Notes under the pieces: generated by a model
Databases searched by the model: none
What the model saw: only the letters and a program-made list of their open reading frames with translations
What the model was told of the DNA's origin: nothing
Made by a program: the position numbers and the translations under genes
Shown here: one piece after another, positions 17,775 through 26,374 of the stretch
Layout: every line of letters starts with the position of its first letter
Numbering within the stretch: the first letter of the stretch is position 1
Assembly: GCF_002217395.1 (NCBI RefSeq)
Contig: NZ_MUHD01000003.1
Span: 52,060-116,059 of the forward strand
Reading direction: 5' to 3'
Source: Flavobacterium plurextorum
GTDB lineage: Bacteria > Bacteroidota > Bacteroidia > Flavobacteriales > Flavobacteriaceae
DNA length: 64,000 bases

Positions 17775-18512
17775 CTATAAACTATTATTCAATATTTCGG
17801 CGATATGAATGGTTTTTACTTTACTTCCGTTTCTTTTCAAAATACCATCTAAATGCATTAAACAGCTGGTGTCTCCTCCAGTAATGTAATCTACCTTATT
17901 GTCTTCGTGTTCTTTTACTCTGTCTTTCCCCATTTTCACACTAACTGCCTCTTCAAATACGCAAAAAGTACCTCCAAAACCACAACATTCATCATTTCGT
18001 TTTGGCTTACTTAACGTAATTCCGTTTACCATTTTCAATAATTGCTCTGGTTTCGAAAATTCAGGTAAAACTCTTTCTGTCATTGACGAAAGATGTAATC
18101 CTCTTTGTCCGTGACAGCTATTGTGTAATCCCACTTTAAAAGGAAAATTGGCATTAATGCTTTCTACTTTTAGAACATCTGTTAAAAACTCTGTAAGTTC
18201 ATAAACCGAATTACGAATGTGTAATGCGGTTTGCGGATTTTCTGAATCCTGCAAATGTTCTTTTACATGTAAAACACAACTTCCTGATGGAGCTACTATA
18301 TAATCGAATCCTGCAAAATTTTTAACAAAATTCTTATCACAGCCTTTACTTAAACTGGCAAAACCACTATTAGCCATTGGCTGACCGCAGCAGGTTTGTT
18401 CCAAAGGAAAAGTAACATCACACCCCAGCTTTTCTAATAGTTGCAAAGCAGCAATACCCACATTGGGGTAAAACTGATCTATATAGCAGGGTATGAATAA
18501 GGCAACTTTCAT
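17775..18512 (-). CDS. lutA: LutA-like protein with two CCG domains
   Basis: A 245-residue (Fe-S)-binding protein of the LutA/YkgE group, a subunit of the L-lactate oxidation complex. Two cysteine-rich CCG domains are visible: TCCGQPMANSGF near residue 40 and ECCGFGGTFCVFEEAVS near residue 175, plus GLHNSCHGQRGL and the initial VALFIPCYIDQFYPNVG. Length and motif spacing match LutA. It is 6 bases downstream of the SDR gene and 77 bases upstream of the GH95 gene. With lutB and lutC further along the operon, all three subunits are present, so lactate from fucose breakdown can enter central metabolism as pyruvate. Confidence 0.93.
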   Translation of the reverse strand: MKVALFIPCYIDQFYPNVGIAALQLLEKLGCDVTFPLEQTCCGQPMANSGFASLSKGCDKNFVKNFAGFDYIVAPSGSCVLHVKEHLQDSENPQTALHIRNSVYELTEFLTDVLKVESINANFPFKVGLHNSCHGQRGLHLSSMTERVLPEFSKPEQLLKMVNGITLSKPKRNDECCGFGGTFCVFEEAVSVKMGKDRVKEHEDNKVDYITGGDTSCLMHLDGILKRNGSKVKTIHIAEILNNSL

Positions 18513-18518
18513 TATAAT

Positions 18519-19283
18519 TTAATTATTTAGTTTTATAAAACCTCCGTCTATAGGATAATCGCAACCGGTAACAAAACCAGATTCATCGCTGCATAAAAAC
18601 AAAGCTAAAGCTGCAACTTCATCCGGTTTTGCCATACGTCCGATAGGCTGAGATTTTGATAATTTTTCGAACATTTCTACTTCTTGACCCGGATAGTTTT
18701 TGGCAATAAATCCGTCTACAAATGGTGTATGCACGCGTGCAGGTGAAATAGAATTACAACGTATATTTTCGCTCATATAATCTCTGGCTATTGACAAGGT
18801 CATTGCCATTACGGCACCTTTGGCTGTAGAATATGCAAATCGATCTGAGATTCCTACCCACGCTGCAATAGAAGCCATATTTACAATAACACCTCCGCCA
18901 GAATTTCTAAATTGTGGTATTGAAGTATGTAAACAGTTGTATACGCCTTTTACATTCACACTCATCACTCGGTCAAAATCGGCTTCGGGAGTTGTGTCTA
19001 CTTTACCTACGTGAGCAATTCCTGCATTGTTTACCAAAATATTGATATTTCCTATTTTCTCAAATGTTGCTGTTACTTCTTGTTGGCTGGCAACATTACA
19101 AGCGTGTGAGAATACTTTTCCTCCATTAGCTTTTATTTCATCGACAGCGCTTTTAGCACTTTCTTCTGTTAATTCAACAATATGAACTTCAGCTCCTTGC
19201 TTTGCAAATAAAACCGAAATGGCTTTTCCTATTCCGCTTCCGCCACCGGTAACAACTGCTTTTTTGTTTTGTAATGAAAACAT
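18519..19283 (-). CDS. SDR oxidoreductase, probable 2-keto-3-deoxy-L-fuconate dehydrogenase
   Basis: A 254-residue classical short-chain dehydrogenase. The Rossmann motif TGGGSGIGKA is at residues 12-21, NNAGIAH at about 88, catalytic Ser in NMASIAAW, and Tyr-x-x-x-Lys in YSTAKGA. The C-terminal FVTGCDYPIDGG motif is typical. With a diketo-acid hydrolase (FAH) in the same operon, the expected step is NAD-dependent oxidation of 2-keto-3-deoxy-L-fuconate at C4. The alternative is L-fucose dehydrogenase, because SDR enzymes fill that step in Campylobacter jejuni fucose loci. Context favours the first, but sequence alone does not decide. It is the first gene after a repeat-bearing spacer and 6 bases before lutA. 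Confidence 0.88.
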   Translation of the reverse strand: MFSLQNKKAVVTGGGSGIGKAISVLFAKQGAEVHIVELTEESAKSAVDEIKANGGKVFSHACNVASQQEVTATFEKIGNINILVNNAGIAHVGKVDTTPEADFDRVMSVNVKGVYNCLHTSIPQFRNSGGGVIVNMASIAAWVGISDRFAYSTAKGAVMAMTLSIARDYMSENIRCNSISPARVHTPFVDGFIAKNYPGQEVEMFEKLSKSQPIGRMAKPDEVAALALFLCSDESGFVTGCDYPIDGGFIKLNN

Positions 19284-19320
19284 ATGATTTAATATTTGAT
19301 TCGTTGGCTTTAATCAATTT

Positions 19321-19526
19321 AACACATAGAAACATAGATTTTTATAACTTTTTGTCAGGCTGAGCGAAGTCGTTGTCAGGCTGAGCGGAGTCGAAGCCCA
19401 CGCACCAATTGGAGCGCCCTTCGACTTCGCTCAGGGTGACAATTCACAAAGCCAATTATGTGAAAGAAACAAATTTCTTTTTTTGTATTCTTTTATTGAT
19501 CATTAAAATCTATGTTCCTATGCGTT
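19321..19526. repeat. Long palindromic intergenic element, copy A
   Basis: 206 bp with inverted ends: AACACATAGAAACATAG at the left and CTATGTTCCTATGCGTT at the right. The interior holds GTCAGGCTGAGC and CTTCGACTTCGCTCAGG hairpin arms and the segment TTATGTGAAAGAAAC. It fills most of the spacer between the UxaA-like gene and the SDR gene, both on the minus strand. Confidence 0.9.
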
Positions 19527-19578
19527 AGATTTTTTTTAATTATACCCAAACAATTTAGTTTATACTTTTTTTACTCTT

Positions 19579-21234
19579 TTACAATGATACTCCTCGTTTC
19601 CACGGAATAAAATCGTCTTGATTTAACAATACTGCTTTTGGAATAATTTCACCGCTGGCTGCTTTGATACAATATTCTAAAATATCTTCTCCCATTTCTT
19701 CAATGGTTTTCTCTCCGCTGATAATTGGACCGCAGTCAATATCTATAATGTCGCTCATTTTTTTTGCTAAAACCGAATTTGTAGCTACTTTGATTACTGG
19801 ACAAACTGGATTTCCTGTTGGAGTTCCTAATCCTGTTGTAAACAATATTAATGTTGCTCCAGATGCTGCTTTTCCTGTTGTTGCTTCGACATCATTTCCT
19901 GGTGTACAAACTAAACTTAAACCTGCTTTTGTGGCTGGTTCTGTATAATCCAATACATCAATTACAGGAGCTGTTCCACCTTTCTTAGCTGCTCCGGCAC
20001 TTTTTATAGCGTCTGTTATTAAGCCGTCTTTAATGTTTCCCGGCGAAGGATTCATATGAAATCCCGAACCTACTTTATGTGCTAAAGCATCATAAGACTG
20101 CATTAAATCAATGAACTTTTTTGCTGTTTCTTCTGATGTACAACGATCAATAAGATTTTGCTCGACACCGCACAATTCTGGAAATTCAGCTAATAATACT
20201 TTACCGCCCAAAGCCACCAGCAAATCTGATGTATAACCTACTGCTGGATTTGCCGAAACACCGCTGAAACCATCGCTTCCTCCGCATTTAACTCCTAAAC
20301 ATAATTCGCTTAAAGGCGCCGGAGTTCGTTCTTGTTTGTTTATTTCGATTAATCCTTCGAATGTTTTTTTAATGGCATCTGCAATTAATTGTTCTTCACT
20401 TTTTGATTGCTGCTGCTCAAAAATGAATAACGGTTTATCAAAAGATGGATTTTGTTTTTTGACATCGTTTGTAAAATCCTGTACTTGCAAATGCTGACAT
20501 CCTAAACTAAGTACTGTTATTCCAGCAACATTTGGATGATTTGCATAAGATGCTAATAAGGCACTTAAGGTAGCCGAATCTTGGCGCGTACCTCCGCAGC
20601 CTCCTTGATGATTTAAAAATTTTATGCCGTCTACGTTTTTAAAAACTTTGTTTGTATAAGGCTCTGGAGCCAACTGAACGTCAATTGAATCCAGACTTTT
20701 TCCATTTTTATAAGCTTCAAGTAAAGCATGAGTATACTGAGTGTATTTATCACTTACAGAATATCCTAACTCATTATGTAAAGCTTCACGTATTACATCC
20801 AAATTTCTATTTTCGCAAAATACTGTTGGTACAAATAACCAATAATTAGCAGTTCCTACTCGACCGTCATTTCTTTTATATCCATTAAAAGTTCTGTCTT
20901 TATATTTTGAAACATCTGGCGCCTGCCATTCAAAATCAACTTCACGATATTTATAAGGCTCAGCTGCATGTTTAAGGTTTTCAGTCGTCATTAGACTTCC
21001 TTTAGCAACATCAAATTGTACTTTTCCAACCAAAACGCCGTACATAATAATTTCATCTCCCGCTCTCAAATTGGTTGTATAAAACTTATGCTTTGCCTTG
21101 ATTGTGTCCTGTAATAGGAAAGTTTCATTCTCAAAAACTACACTTTCTCCTTTAGACAAATCTGTTAAAGCCACCAGTACATTATCATCTGGGTGCATTT
21201 TTATAACCAATCTTTTACTTCCGTTTTCTAACAT
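19579..21234 (-). CDS. UxaA-family dehydratase, probable L-fuconate dehydratase
   Basis: The altronate/galactarate dehydratase family (UxaA), iron-dependent enzymes that turn aldonates into 2-keto-3-deoxy acids. An N-terminal SAF-like part (about 1-85) is followed by the large domain with YKRNDGRVGTANYWLFVPTV, GGCGGTRQD, LSLGCQH, LGVKCGGSDGFSG and CPVIKVATNS. I place the start at Met 21234 (551 residues): the longer frame to 21285 would overlap fucP, whereas 21234 leaves a 16-base gap and begins MLENGSKRL as homologues do. In Campylobacter jejuni the split UxaA pair of the fuc locus fills the L-fuconate dehydratase step, and fucP is directly upstream here, so fuconate is the likely substrate. 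Altronate remains possible. Confidence 0.85.
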   Translation of the reverse strand: MLENGSKRLVIKMHPDDNVLVALTDLSKGESVVFENETFLLQDTIKAKHKFYTTNLRAGDEIIMYGVLVGKVQFDVAKGSLMTTENLKHAAEPYKYREVDFEWQAPDVSKYKDRTFNGYKRNDGRVGTANYWLFVPTVFCENRNLDVIREALHNELGYSVSDKYTQYTHALLEAYKNGKSLDSIDVQLAPEPYTNKVFKNVDGIKFLNHQGGCGGTRQDSATLSALLASYANHPNVAGITVLSLGCQHLQVQDFTNDVKKQNPSFDKPLFIFEQQQSKSEEQLIADAIKKTFEGLIEINKQERTPAPLSELCLGVKCGGSDGFSGVSANPAVGYTSDLLVALGGKVLLAEFPELCGVEQNLIDRCTSEETAKKFIDLMQSYDALAHKVGSGFHMNPSPGNIKDGLITDAIKSAGAAKKGGTAPVIDVLDYTEPATKAGLSLVCTPGNDVEATTGKAASGATLILFTTGLGTPTGNPVCPVIKVATNSVLAKKMSDIIDIDCGPIISGEKTIEEMGEDILEYCIKAASGEIIPKAVLLNQDDFIPWKRGVSL

Positions 21235-21250
21235 ATTATATAAATAGAAT

Positions 21251-22540
21251 TTATGCTTTATTTGTTTTATGTCCGTTAAATGCAAACAATAGAATTACCG
21301 AGAAACATGTCAATGGAACAACATAACCATATTGAATACTTCCCGTGATATCCGAAATCAATCCTAAAACTGGAGGAAGCAATGCACCTCCAACAATTGA
21401 CATTACGATTAATGAGGAACCAATTTTTGTGTTATGTCCAAGTCCCTCAATTCCCATTGAAAAAATCGTTGGGAACATGATACTCATAAAAAATGCTATT
21501 GCTATTAAAGTATAAACCACTAACATTCCTGTTCCTGTTATGGCTAATATGGATAAGCCAATATTAATAATGGCATAAATGATTAATAATTTTCTTGGTT
21601 CTATGTATTGCATGAAGAACGTACCAGCGAAACGTCCAAGCATAAATGCTAGTCCAAAAAATCCTAAATACTTTGCTGCAACGCCTTCTTCAAGTCCTGC
21701 AGAAGTAGTCGCCATTTTAATAAAAAAACTTCCCACGCAAACTTGTGCTCCTACATAAAAAAACTGTGCTAATATTCCCCAACGCAAACGCATTGACTTT
21801 AAGGCTCCGGCAAAACTTGCTCCGTCTGCTCCTTCTTTATCTTCGTCTTTTACATCTGGCATATTGGTAAAATAAAACAAAACTGCAACTGCCAGAATAA
21901 TTAGTCCTAAAACTAAATACGGCATTTTTACACTTGCTGCTTCTTCTAAAACATAAGCGTGCAATTCGGCAGGAGCCATAGCGTCCATTTGAGCTTGAGT
22001 TAGATTTTTACCTGATAAGATCATTGGGCCAATATAAGCTGGAGCAATAAAAGCAGCTAACCCGTTGAATGATTGAGAGAAATTTAATCTTTTTGTAGCT
22101 GTTTCTGCTGGTCCTAGAATAGTTACATATGGATTTGCCGCTGTTTCCAAAAAAGTAAGTCCGCAGGCGATAACAAATAAAGCGCCCAAAAAGTAAATGT
22201 ATTGCAGTGAATTGGCGGCTGGAACAAACAAAATGGAACCAATACCAAATAGAACCAATCCAATCATAATACCTGACTTATAACCGTACTTTCGCATGAT
22301 ATATCCCGCAGGCAAAGCCATAACAAAATAGGCAATAAAAACTGAAGAGTCTATTAAAGACGATTCTAAGTCTGTTAGATTAAATGCTTTTCGTAAATGT
22401 GGAATTAGTATTGGATCTAGATTGTGTACAAAACCCCAGAAAAAGAATAAACTGGTAACTAATATAAAAGGAAAAAGCCATTTCTTATTTTCTTTTGTAC
22501 CAGTCTCTTTTTGAACATCCAACTGTGTTATTAATGCCAT
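21251..22540 (-). CDS. fucP: L-fucose:H+ symporter FucP
   Basis: A 429-residue major facilitator of the FHS (fucose-galactose-glucose:H+ symporter) family with about 12 TM helices. The first helix and loop (FFFWGFVHNLDPILIPHLRKAFNL), ETAANPYVTILGPAETATKRLNFSQ and IMFPTIFSMGIEGLG (split here only for reading) are typical of FucP/GluP transporters. It heads the fucose catabolic block and is followed after 16 bases by the UxaA-type dehydratase. That context favours L-fucose over glucose/galactose. The protein sits in the inner membrane. An inverted repeat lies 46-58 bases upstream of its start. Confidence 0.9.
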   Translation of the reverse strand: MALITQLDVQKETGTKENKKWLFPFILVTSLFFFWGFVHNLDPILIPHLRKAFNLTDLESSLIDSSVFIAYFVMALPAGYIMRKYGYKSGIMIGLVLFGIGSILFVPAANSLQYIYFLGALFVIACGLTFLETAANPYVTILGPAETATKRLNFSQSFNGLAAFIAPAYIGPMILSGKNLTQAQMDAMAPAELHAYVLEEAASVKMPYLVLGLIILAVAVLFYFTNMPDVKDEDKEGADGASFAGALKSMRLRWGILAQFFYVGAQVCVGSFFIKMATTSAGLEEGVAAKYLGFFGLAFMLGRFAGTFFMQYIEPRKLLIIYAIINIGLSILAITGTGMLVVYTLIAIAFFMSIMFPTIFSMGIEGLGHNTKIGSSLIVMSIVGGALLPPVLGLISDITGSIQYGYVVPLTCFSVILLFAFNGHKTNKA

Positions 22541-22555
22541 ATGCTTTTTATTAAA

Positions 22556-22601
22556 ATTATACTTTTTTACGATTATAAAAATATAATACTTAAAGTATAA
22601 T
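22556..22601 (-). promoter_or_regulatory. Inverted repeats upstream of fucP, possible operator
   Basis: Two overlapping inverted repeats: a perfect odd palindrome ATACTTAAAGTAT at 22586-22598, and ATTATACTT (22556-22564) against AAGTATAAT (22593-22601). They lie 16-61 bases upstream of the fucP start, in an AT-rich region. An operator for a fucose regulator is the natural reading, but no such regulator is in the window. Confidence 0.45.
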
Positions 22602-22672
22602 TATTAATTCAATATTACCCTTGTTTAATTATTAATTGTCTATTATGATAATTTTAAACAAAAAAGATGCAT

Positions 22673-23578
22673 TTAAAAGGAATGCGGGTAATATTGATTT
22701 ACAACTGATCCATCTTCAAACAGATCAATAATGGCGTATCCTGGAGGTGTTTGTTTGTAAAAAGTTTTCCCTGCCGAGTCTTTGTCTCCCGGTTCCCACC
22801 AAAAACCGCTCAAAGCACCATTACAATAATAATGTACATTGTTGTAAACGGCTTCATCTTTTAAATGAATGTGTCCACTTAAACACGTGATCTTTTTATC
22901 TTTATGTTTATAAAAAAGATCGCTGATGTATTTTGAATCGGTGTGGTTTCCTCCGTCAACATGCGTACAGACAGCAAGAATAGGAAAATGACTCATACAC
23001 ACAACTGGCGTACCAGCAGGTATACTTTGTAAATCTTTTTCGAGCCATAAACGCTGTTCATCATCTAATGAACCGCCGCCGTTATTACTGTCTAATATTA
23101 CAAAGTGCCATCCTTTTTTATCGAAGCTGTAATAGCGGTTTGGGATTCCTAATTGTTTTACTACATAGTCTTTCCCATACATAGTATCTTGTTTGTTTGG
23201 CGCTGCCCACCACATATCATGATTTCCGAGGCAGCTGTGCAATTCAAAACCGCTGATTCCTTTTGTTGTGTCGCTCCAAATTTTCCATAGTTCATTTACT
23301 CTTTCGCGAGTAATATTATCATAGTCTGCTGCAAAAATGGAATCTCCGCCATTGAGAAAAAAATCGACTTTGTGTTTCTTGATTTCTTCTAAGCATTTTA
23401 TAAATCGATCTGGAGCATTTTCTTCAGGTCGAATATGCACATCTGTAATATGCGCAATTCGCAAAACTCTTTTGGACTTAGTACTTTTCTCTGCTGCAGC
23501 AATAATAGAAGTTGAACCTGTTAAGGCTACAGTTCCGGCAGTTAAACCAATATATTTTAATAAATCTCTTCTTTTCAT
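22673..23578 (-). CDS. Secreted calcineurin-like metallophosphoesterase with Tat-type signal
   Basis: A 301-residue phosphoesterase. The N-terminus has a twin-arginine signal (MKRRDLLKYIG with a hydrophobic stretch to about residue 29), so it is probably exported folded. The dinuclear-metal motifs are complete: Asp46 and His48 in ITDVHI, NGGDS, LGNHDMWW, MSHFPI and LSGHIHLKD. Such enzymes hydrolyse phosphomonoesters or diesters. The substrate is unknown; in a mannosidase and fucose context it could remove phosphate from phosphorylated glycans, but nothing in the sequence proves this. It lies 132 bases upstream of fucP and 230 bases downstream of GH92, separated from the latter by a palindromic repeat. 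Confidence 0.88.
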   Translation of the reverse strand: MKRRDLLKYIGLTAGTVALTGSTSIIAAAEKSTKSKRVLRIAHITDVHIRPEENAPDRFIKCLEEIKKHKVDFFLNGGDSIFAADYDNITRERVNELWKIWSDTTKGISGFELHSCLGNHDMWWAAPNKQDTMYGKDYVVKQLGIPNRYYSFDKKGWHFVILDSNNGGGSLDDEQRLWLEKDLQSIPAGTPVVCMSHFPILAVCTHVDGGNHTDSKYISDLFYKHKDKKITCLSGHIHLKDEAVYNNVHYYCNGALSGFWWEPGDKDSAGKTFYKQTPPGYAIIDLFEDGSVVNQYYPHSF

Positions 23579-23640
23579 TTTACAATTTAATATTATAACT
23601 ATCCGTTACTCGAACTAATGATCTAATAAAACACATTTAT

Positions 23641-23736
23641 GACGCGGATAAAACGGATTTACTTCGTAAAAACGCAGATTAAGACAGATTATCAACTTAA
23701 ATTTTTACATAAATAAAATCCGTTTTAATCCGCGTC
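23641..23736. repeat. Second type of palindromic intergenic repeat
   Basis: A stem built of GACGCGGATAAAACGGATTT (23641-23660) and AAATCCGTTTTAATCCGCGTC-like DNA (23716-23736), one mismatch or bulge apart, with further weaker pairing outside. A half copy (GACACGGATTAAGCGGATT) lies at 32953-32971. This family differs in sequence from the AACACATAG-ended elements. Confidence 0.7.
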
Positions 23737-23809
23737 TTCGCGTTAGCGAATCTGTATAATCCGTGTCTGATTAGAAAAACTATAAACTTCAACTTTTGAT
23801 TCGGATGAA

Positions 23810-26068
23810 CTATTTCACAGAATAAGGTCTATCTTTTGCCGCAACTCCCCAAGTTTTAGAAGGTTTATCTCCCATTGTAAAAATTAACTCGCCGCCTTTC
23901 ATAATATCCGAATGAAGAATATAACTTTGAGTATAAGCCTTTCCGTTTAAAGTTGCTTTTTGAATGTAGATATTCTTTGCATTGTTGTTTAACGCTTTTA
24001 CTGTAAAACTTTTTCCATCTGCTAAATTCAATGTTGATTCGTCCATACTTGGGCTTCCGAAAACATAAATTCCGTTGAATGGATTTACAGAATACATTCC
24101 CATTGCGCTCCAAATATACCAAGCCGACATTTGTCCGACATCTTCATTTCCACACAATCCATCTGGTTTATCACTGTATAGATTATCAACAATGTAACGT
24201 ACTTTTTCGGCTGTTTTCCAAGGTTGTCCTACGAAATTATAAAGGTATGTAATATGATGGCTTGGCTCGTTTCCGTGCGCATACTGCCCAATCAAACCTG
24301 TAATATCACTAGAAGCTTCTGCTCCCATATCGCCGGTAATTGTAAACAAAGTATCTAATTTTTTAGTGAATGATTTTTCACCGCCAAGCATAGCAATTAA
24401 TCCTTCTACATCGTGAGGAACTAACCAAGTATACTGCCATGCATTTCCTTCGGCAAAATCATCTTTCATATGTGCTGATTTAAACGGATCAAAAGGTGTT
24501 CTCCATTGCGTATCACTTACTTTTCCACGTACAAAAGTTGTCGAAGGATCGTAATATTTTTTGTAGGCTTTTGAGCGATTAATGAAATAATTATAATCTT
24601 CAGTTTTGCCCATTTTTTTTGCCATCATTGCAATTGCTCCATCTGAGATAGAATACTCCATACCAATAGCTACTGATTCTCTTAAACTATCTGCAGGAAT
24701 GTAGCCTATTTTTTTCACGAAATTCAGTCCGCGGTCGTCTTGCATTGCTGTAGCTTTTACAGCTTCAAAAGCTAATTCTCCGTCAATTCCTTTTATTCCT
24801 TTTAAATACGCATCAACAACAATCTGAATTGCACTGTTTCCGGGCATACAATAGGTTTCATTCCCCATTAAATGCCAAACTGGAAGATGCCCTGTTTCTT
24901 TATAAATCGCCAGCATCGAATTAATAATATCCGAAACTTTATCCGTTTGTGTTAGCGTAAGCAAAGGATTTGCCCCTCTGTAAGTATCCCACAACGAAAA
25001 TGTAGTTAAATTGGTAAATCCTGCCGCTCTATGCACTTGTTTGTCTGAACCGTAATAATCGCCATTACTGTCGTTGTAAGTCGACGGCGCAATCATGGTG
25101 TGATATAATGCTGTATAAAATGTTCTCATTTTAGCAATATCTTTCGATTTTACCTCAATTTTATTCAACTCTTTATTCCATTTTTCATCTGCTTGAACAG
25201 CAACTTTTTCAAAGTTCCAGCCTGAAATTTCTTTTTTAATATTCATTAAAGCGTTTTCTGTACTTACTGCCGAAATTCCCACTTTAATTTTAATCACTTC
25301 ATCTTTTAAAGTTGAAAACTGAAGCACTGCTTTGGCACTATCTCCTAAAACCACTTTATTGATCATCTCTTTAGTATTGTTGTACAATTGGATTTTCTTA
25401 GCAGGTTTTGACAAAATTGCTGCAAAATAAATACGTTGATCCGGCGCCCAGCCTTTCGAAAAACGATATCCTTCAATCAATGTATCATTTTTTACTCTGA
25501 TATAAGTATCTACTGCTTTGTCCCAGCCAATTCCTTCAACTAAATCTAGAACGATATGTGATTTATCTGAAGCAGGAAAAGTATATTTTTGAAATCCAAC
25601 TCGCTCCGAAGCCGTCATTTCCGCTTTGATTCCATTTTTCTTTAAAACAACAGAGTAATAACCCGGTTTTGCAACTTCATCTTTATGATCGAAACCTGAG
25701 ATATAACCGTTTTCCATGTCTTTGGCAGTTCCTTTTTTCAGATTGATTTTACCAACCGCAGGCATAAAAAGTAAATCCCCAAGATCACCAATTCCAGTTC
25801 CGCTTAAATGTGTGTGTGAAAACCCAATAATTGTTGGATCAGAATAATGATAACCAGAACACCAATCCCAACCTTGTGAGATATTAACCGGTCCTAACTG
25901 AACTGCTCCAAAAGGAACATTTGCTCCCATAAAAACGTGTCCATGAAATCCCGTTCCAATAAACGGATCTACATATTGTGTCAAATTTTGTTTCCCAATC
26001 TGGCTTTGCATTTGCAGGCAGCAAAGTCCTAAAATTGCAAAAAATGTTGATTTTAAATTTTTATTCAT
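23810..26068 (-). CDS. GH92 alpha-mannosidase, probable alpha-1,2 type
   Basis: A 752-residue secreted GH92 enzyme; these are inverting, calcium-dependent exo-alpha-mannosidases. The signal peptide ends near QMQSQ. The N-terminal sandwich starts YVDPFIGTGFHGHVFMGANV and has FSHTHLSGTGIGD; the (alpha/alpha)6 domain has FSLWDTYRGANPLL, HGNEPSHHITYLYNF and GNEDVGQMSAWYIWSAMGMY. The His-Gly-Asn-Glu form is the one associated with alpha-1,2 cleavage in characterised Bacteroides enzymes, so it may trim the outer arms of high-mannose glycans. It follows the GH3 gene after a 14-bp tandem repeat tract. The second GH92 of the window (30509-32899) differs at this motif. Confidence 0.93.
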   Translation of the reverse strand: MNKNLKSTFFAILGLCCLQMQSQIGKQNLTQYVDPFIGTGFHGHVFMGANVPFGAVQLGPVNISQGWDWCSGYHYSDPTIIGFSHTHLSGTGIGDLGDLLFMPAVGKINLKKGTAKDMENGYISGFDHKDEVAKPGYYSVVLKKNGIKAEMTASERVGFQKYTFPASDKSHIVLDLVEGIGWDKAVDTYIRVKNDTLIEGYRFSKGWAPDQRIYFAAILSKPAKKIQLYNNTKEMINKVVLGDSAKAVLQFSTLKDEVIKIKVGISAVSTENALMNIKKEISGWNFEKVAVQADEKWNKELNKIEVKSKDIAKMRTFYTALYHTMIAPSTYNDSNGDYYGSDKQVHRAAGFTNLTTFSLWDTYRGANPLLTLTQTDKVSDIINSMLAIYKETGHLPVWHLMGNETYCMPGNSAIQIVVDAYLKGIKGIDGELAFEAVKATAMQDDRGLNFVKKIGYIPADSLRESVAIGMEYSISDGAIAMMAKKMGKTEDYNYFINRSKAYKKYYDPSTTFVRGKVSDTQWRTPFDPFKSAHMKDDFAEGNAWQYTWLVPHDVEGLIAMLGGEKSFTKKLDTLFTITGDMGAEASSDITGLIGQYAHGNEPSHHITYLYNFVGQPWKTAEKVRYIVDNLYSDKPDGLCGNEDVGQMSAWYIWSAMGMYSVNPFNGIYVFGSPSMDESTLNLADGKSFTVKALNNNAKNIYIQKATLNGKAYTQSYILHSDIMKGGELIFTMGDKPSKTWGVAAKDRPYSVK

Positions 26069-26166
26069 ATTTTTTTTTAATTTGATATATCTATTGTAAT
26101 CTGAAAAGTTTTTTTGCCACGAATTACACGAATTTTCACTAATCTCTAGCGGAGCAAACCTGAGCT

Positions 26167-26362
26167 TCTTTACTCTATAATCTTTACTCTATAATCTTTA
26201 CACTATAATCTTTACACTATAATCTTTACTCTATAATCTTTACTCTTTCCTCTACACTCTTTCCTCTACACTCTTTCCTCTACACTCTTTCTTCTACACT
26301 CTTTCTTCTACACTCTTTCCTCTACACTCTTTCATCTATACTCTTTCATCTACACTCTTTCT
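26167..26362. repeat. 14-bp tandem repeat tract, 14 units
   Basis: Fourteen head-to-tail 14-mers with no interruption. Units 1-5 are TCTTTACTCTATAA variants, unit 6 is the hybrid TCTTTACTCTTTCC, and units 7-14 are TCTACACTCTTTCC variants. Purines and pyrimidines are strongly biased (pyrimidine-rich plus strand). The tract starts 12 bases past the GH3 stop and ends about 100 bases before the GH92 start, in the transcribed spacer of minus-strand genes. Confidence 0.95.
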
Positions 26363-26374
26363 TCTTACTTATCT

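Noticed and set aside
19321..19526. Insertion sequence for the palindromic elements
   Set aside because: No transposase ORF in any copy and no target duplication could be made out by eye; called as repeats.
21235..21285. Longer start of the UxaA-like gene overlapping fucP
   Set aside because: Homologue-like start at 21234 leaves a normal 16-base gap; the overlap is unlikely.
26167..26362. CRISPR array
   Set aside because: The 14-bp units are directly adjacent with no spacers, and no cas genes are present.
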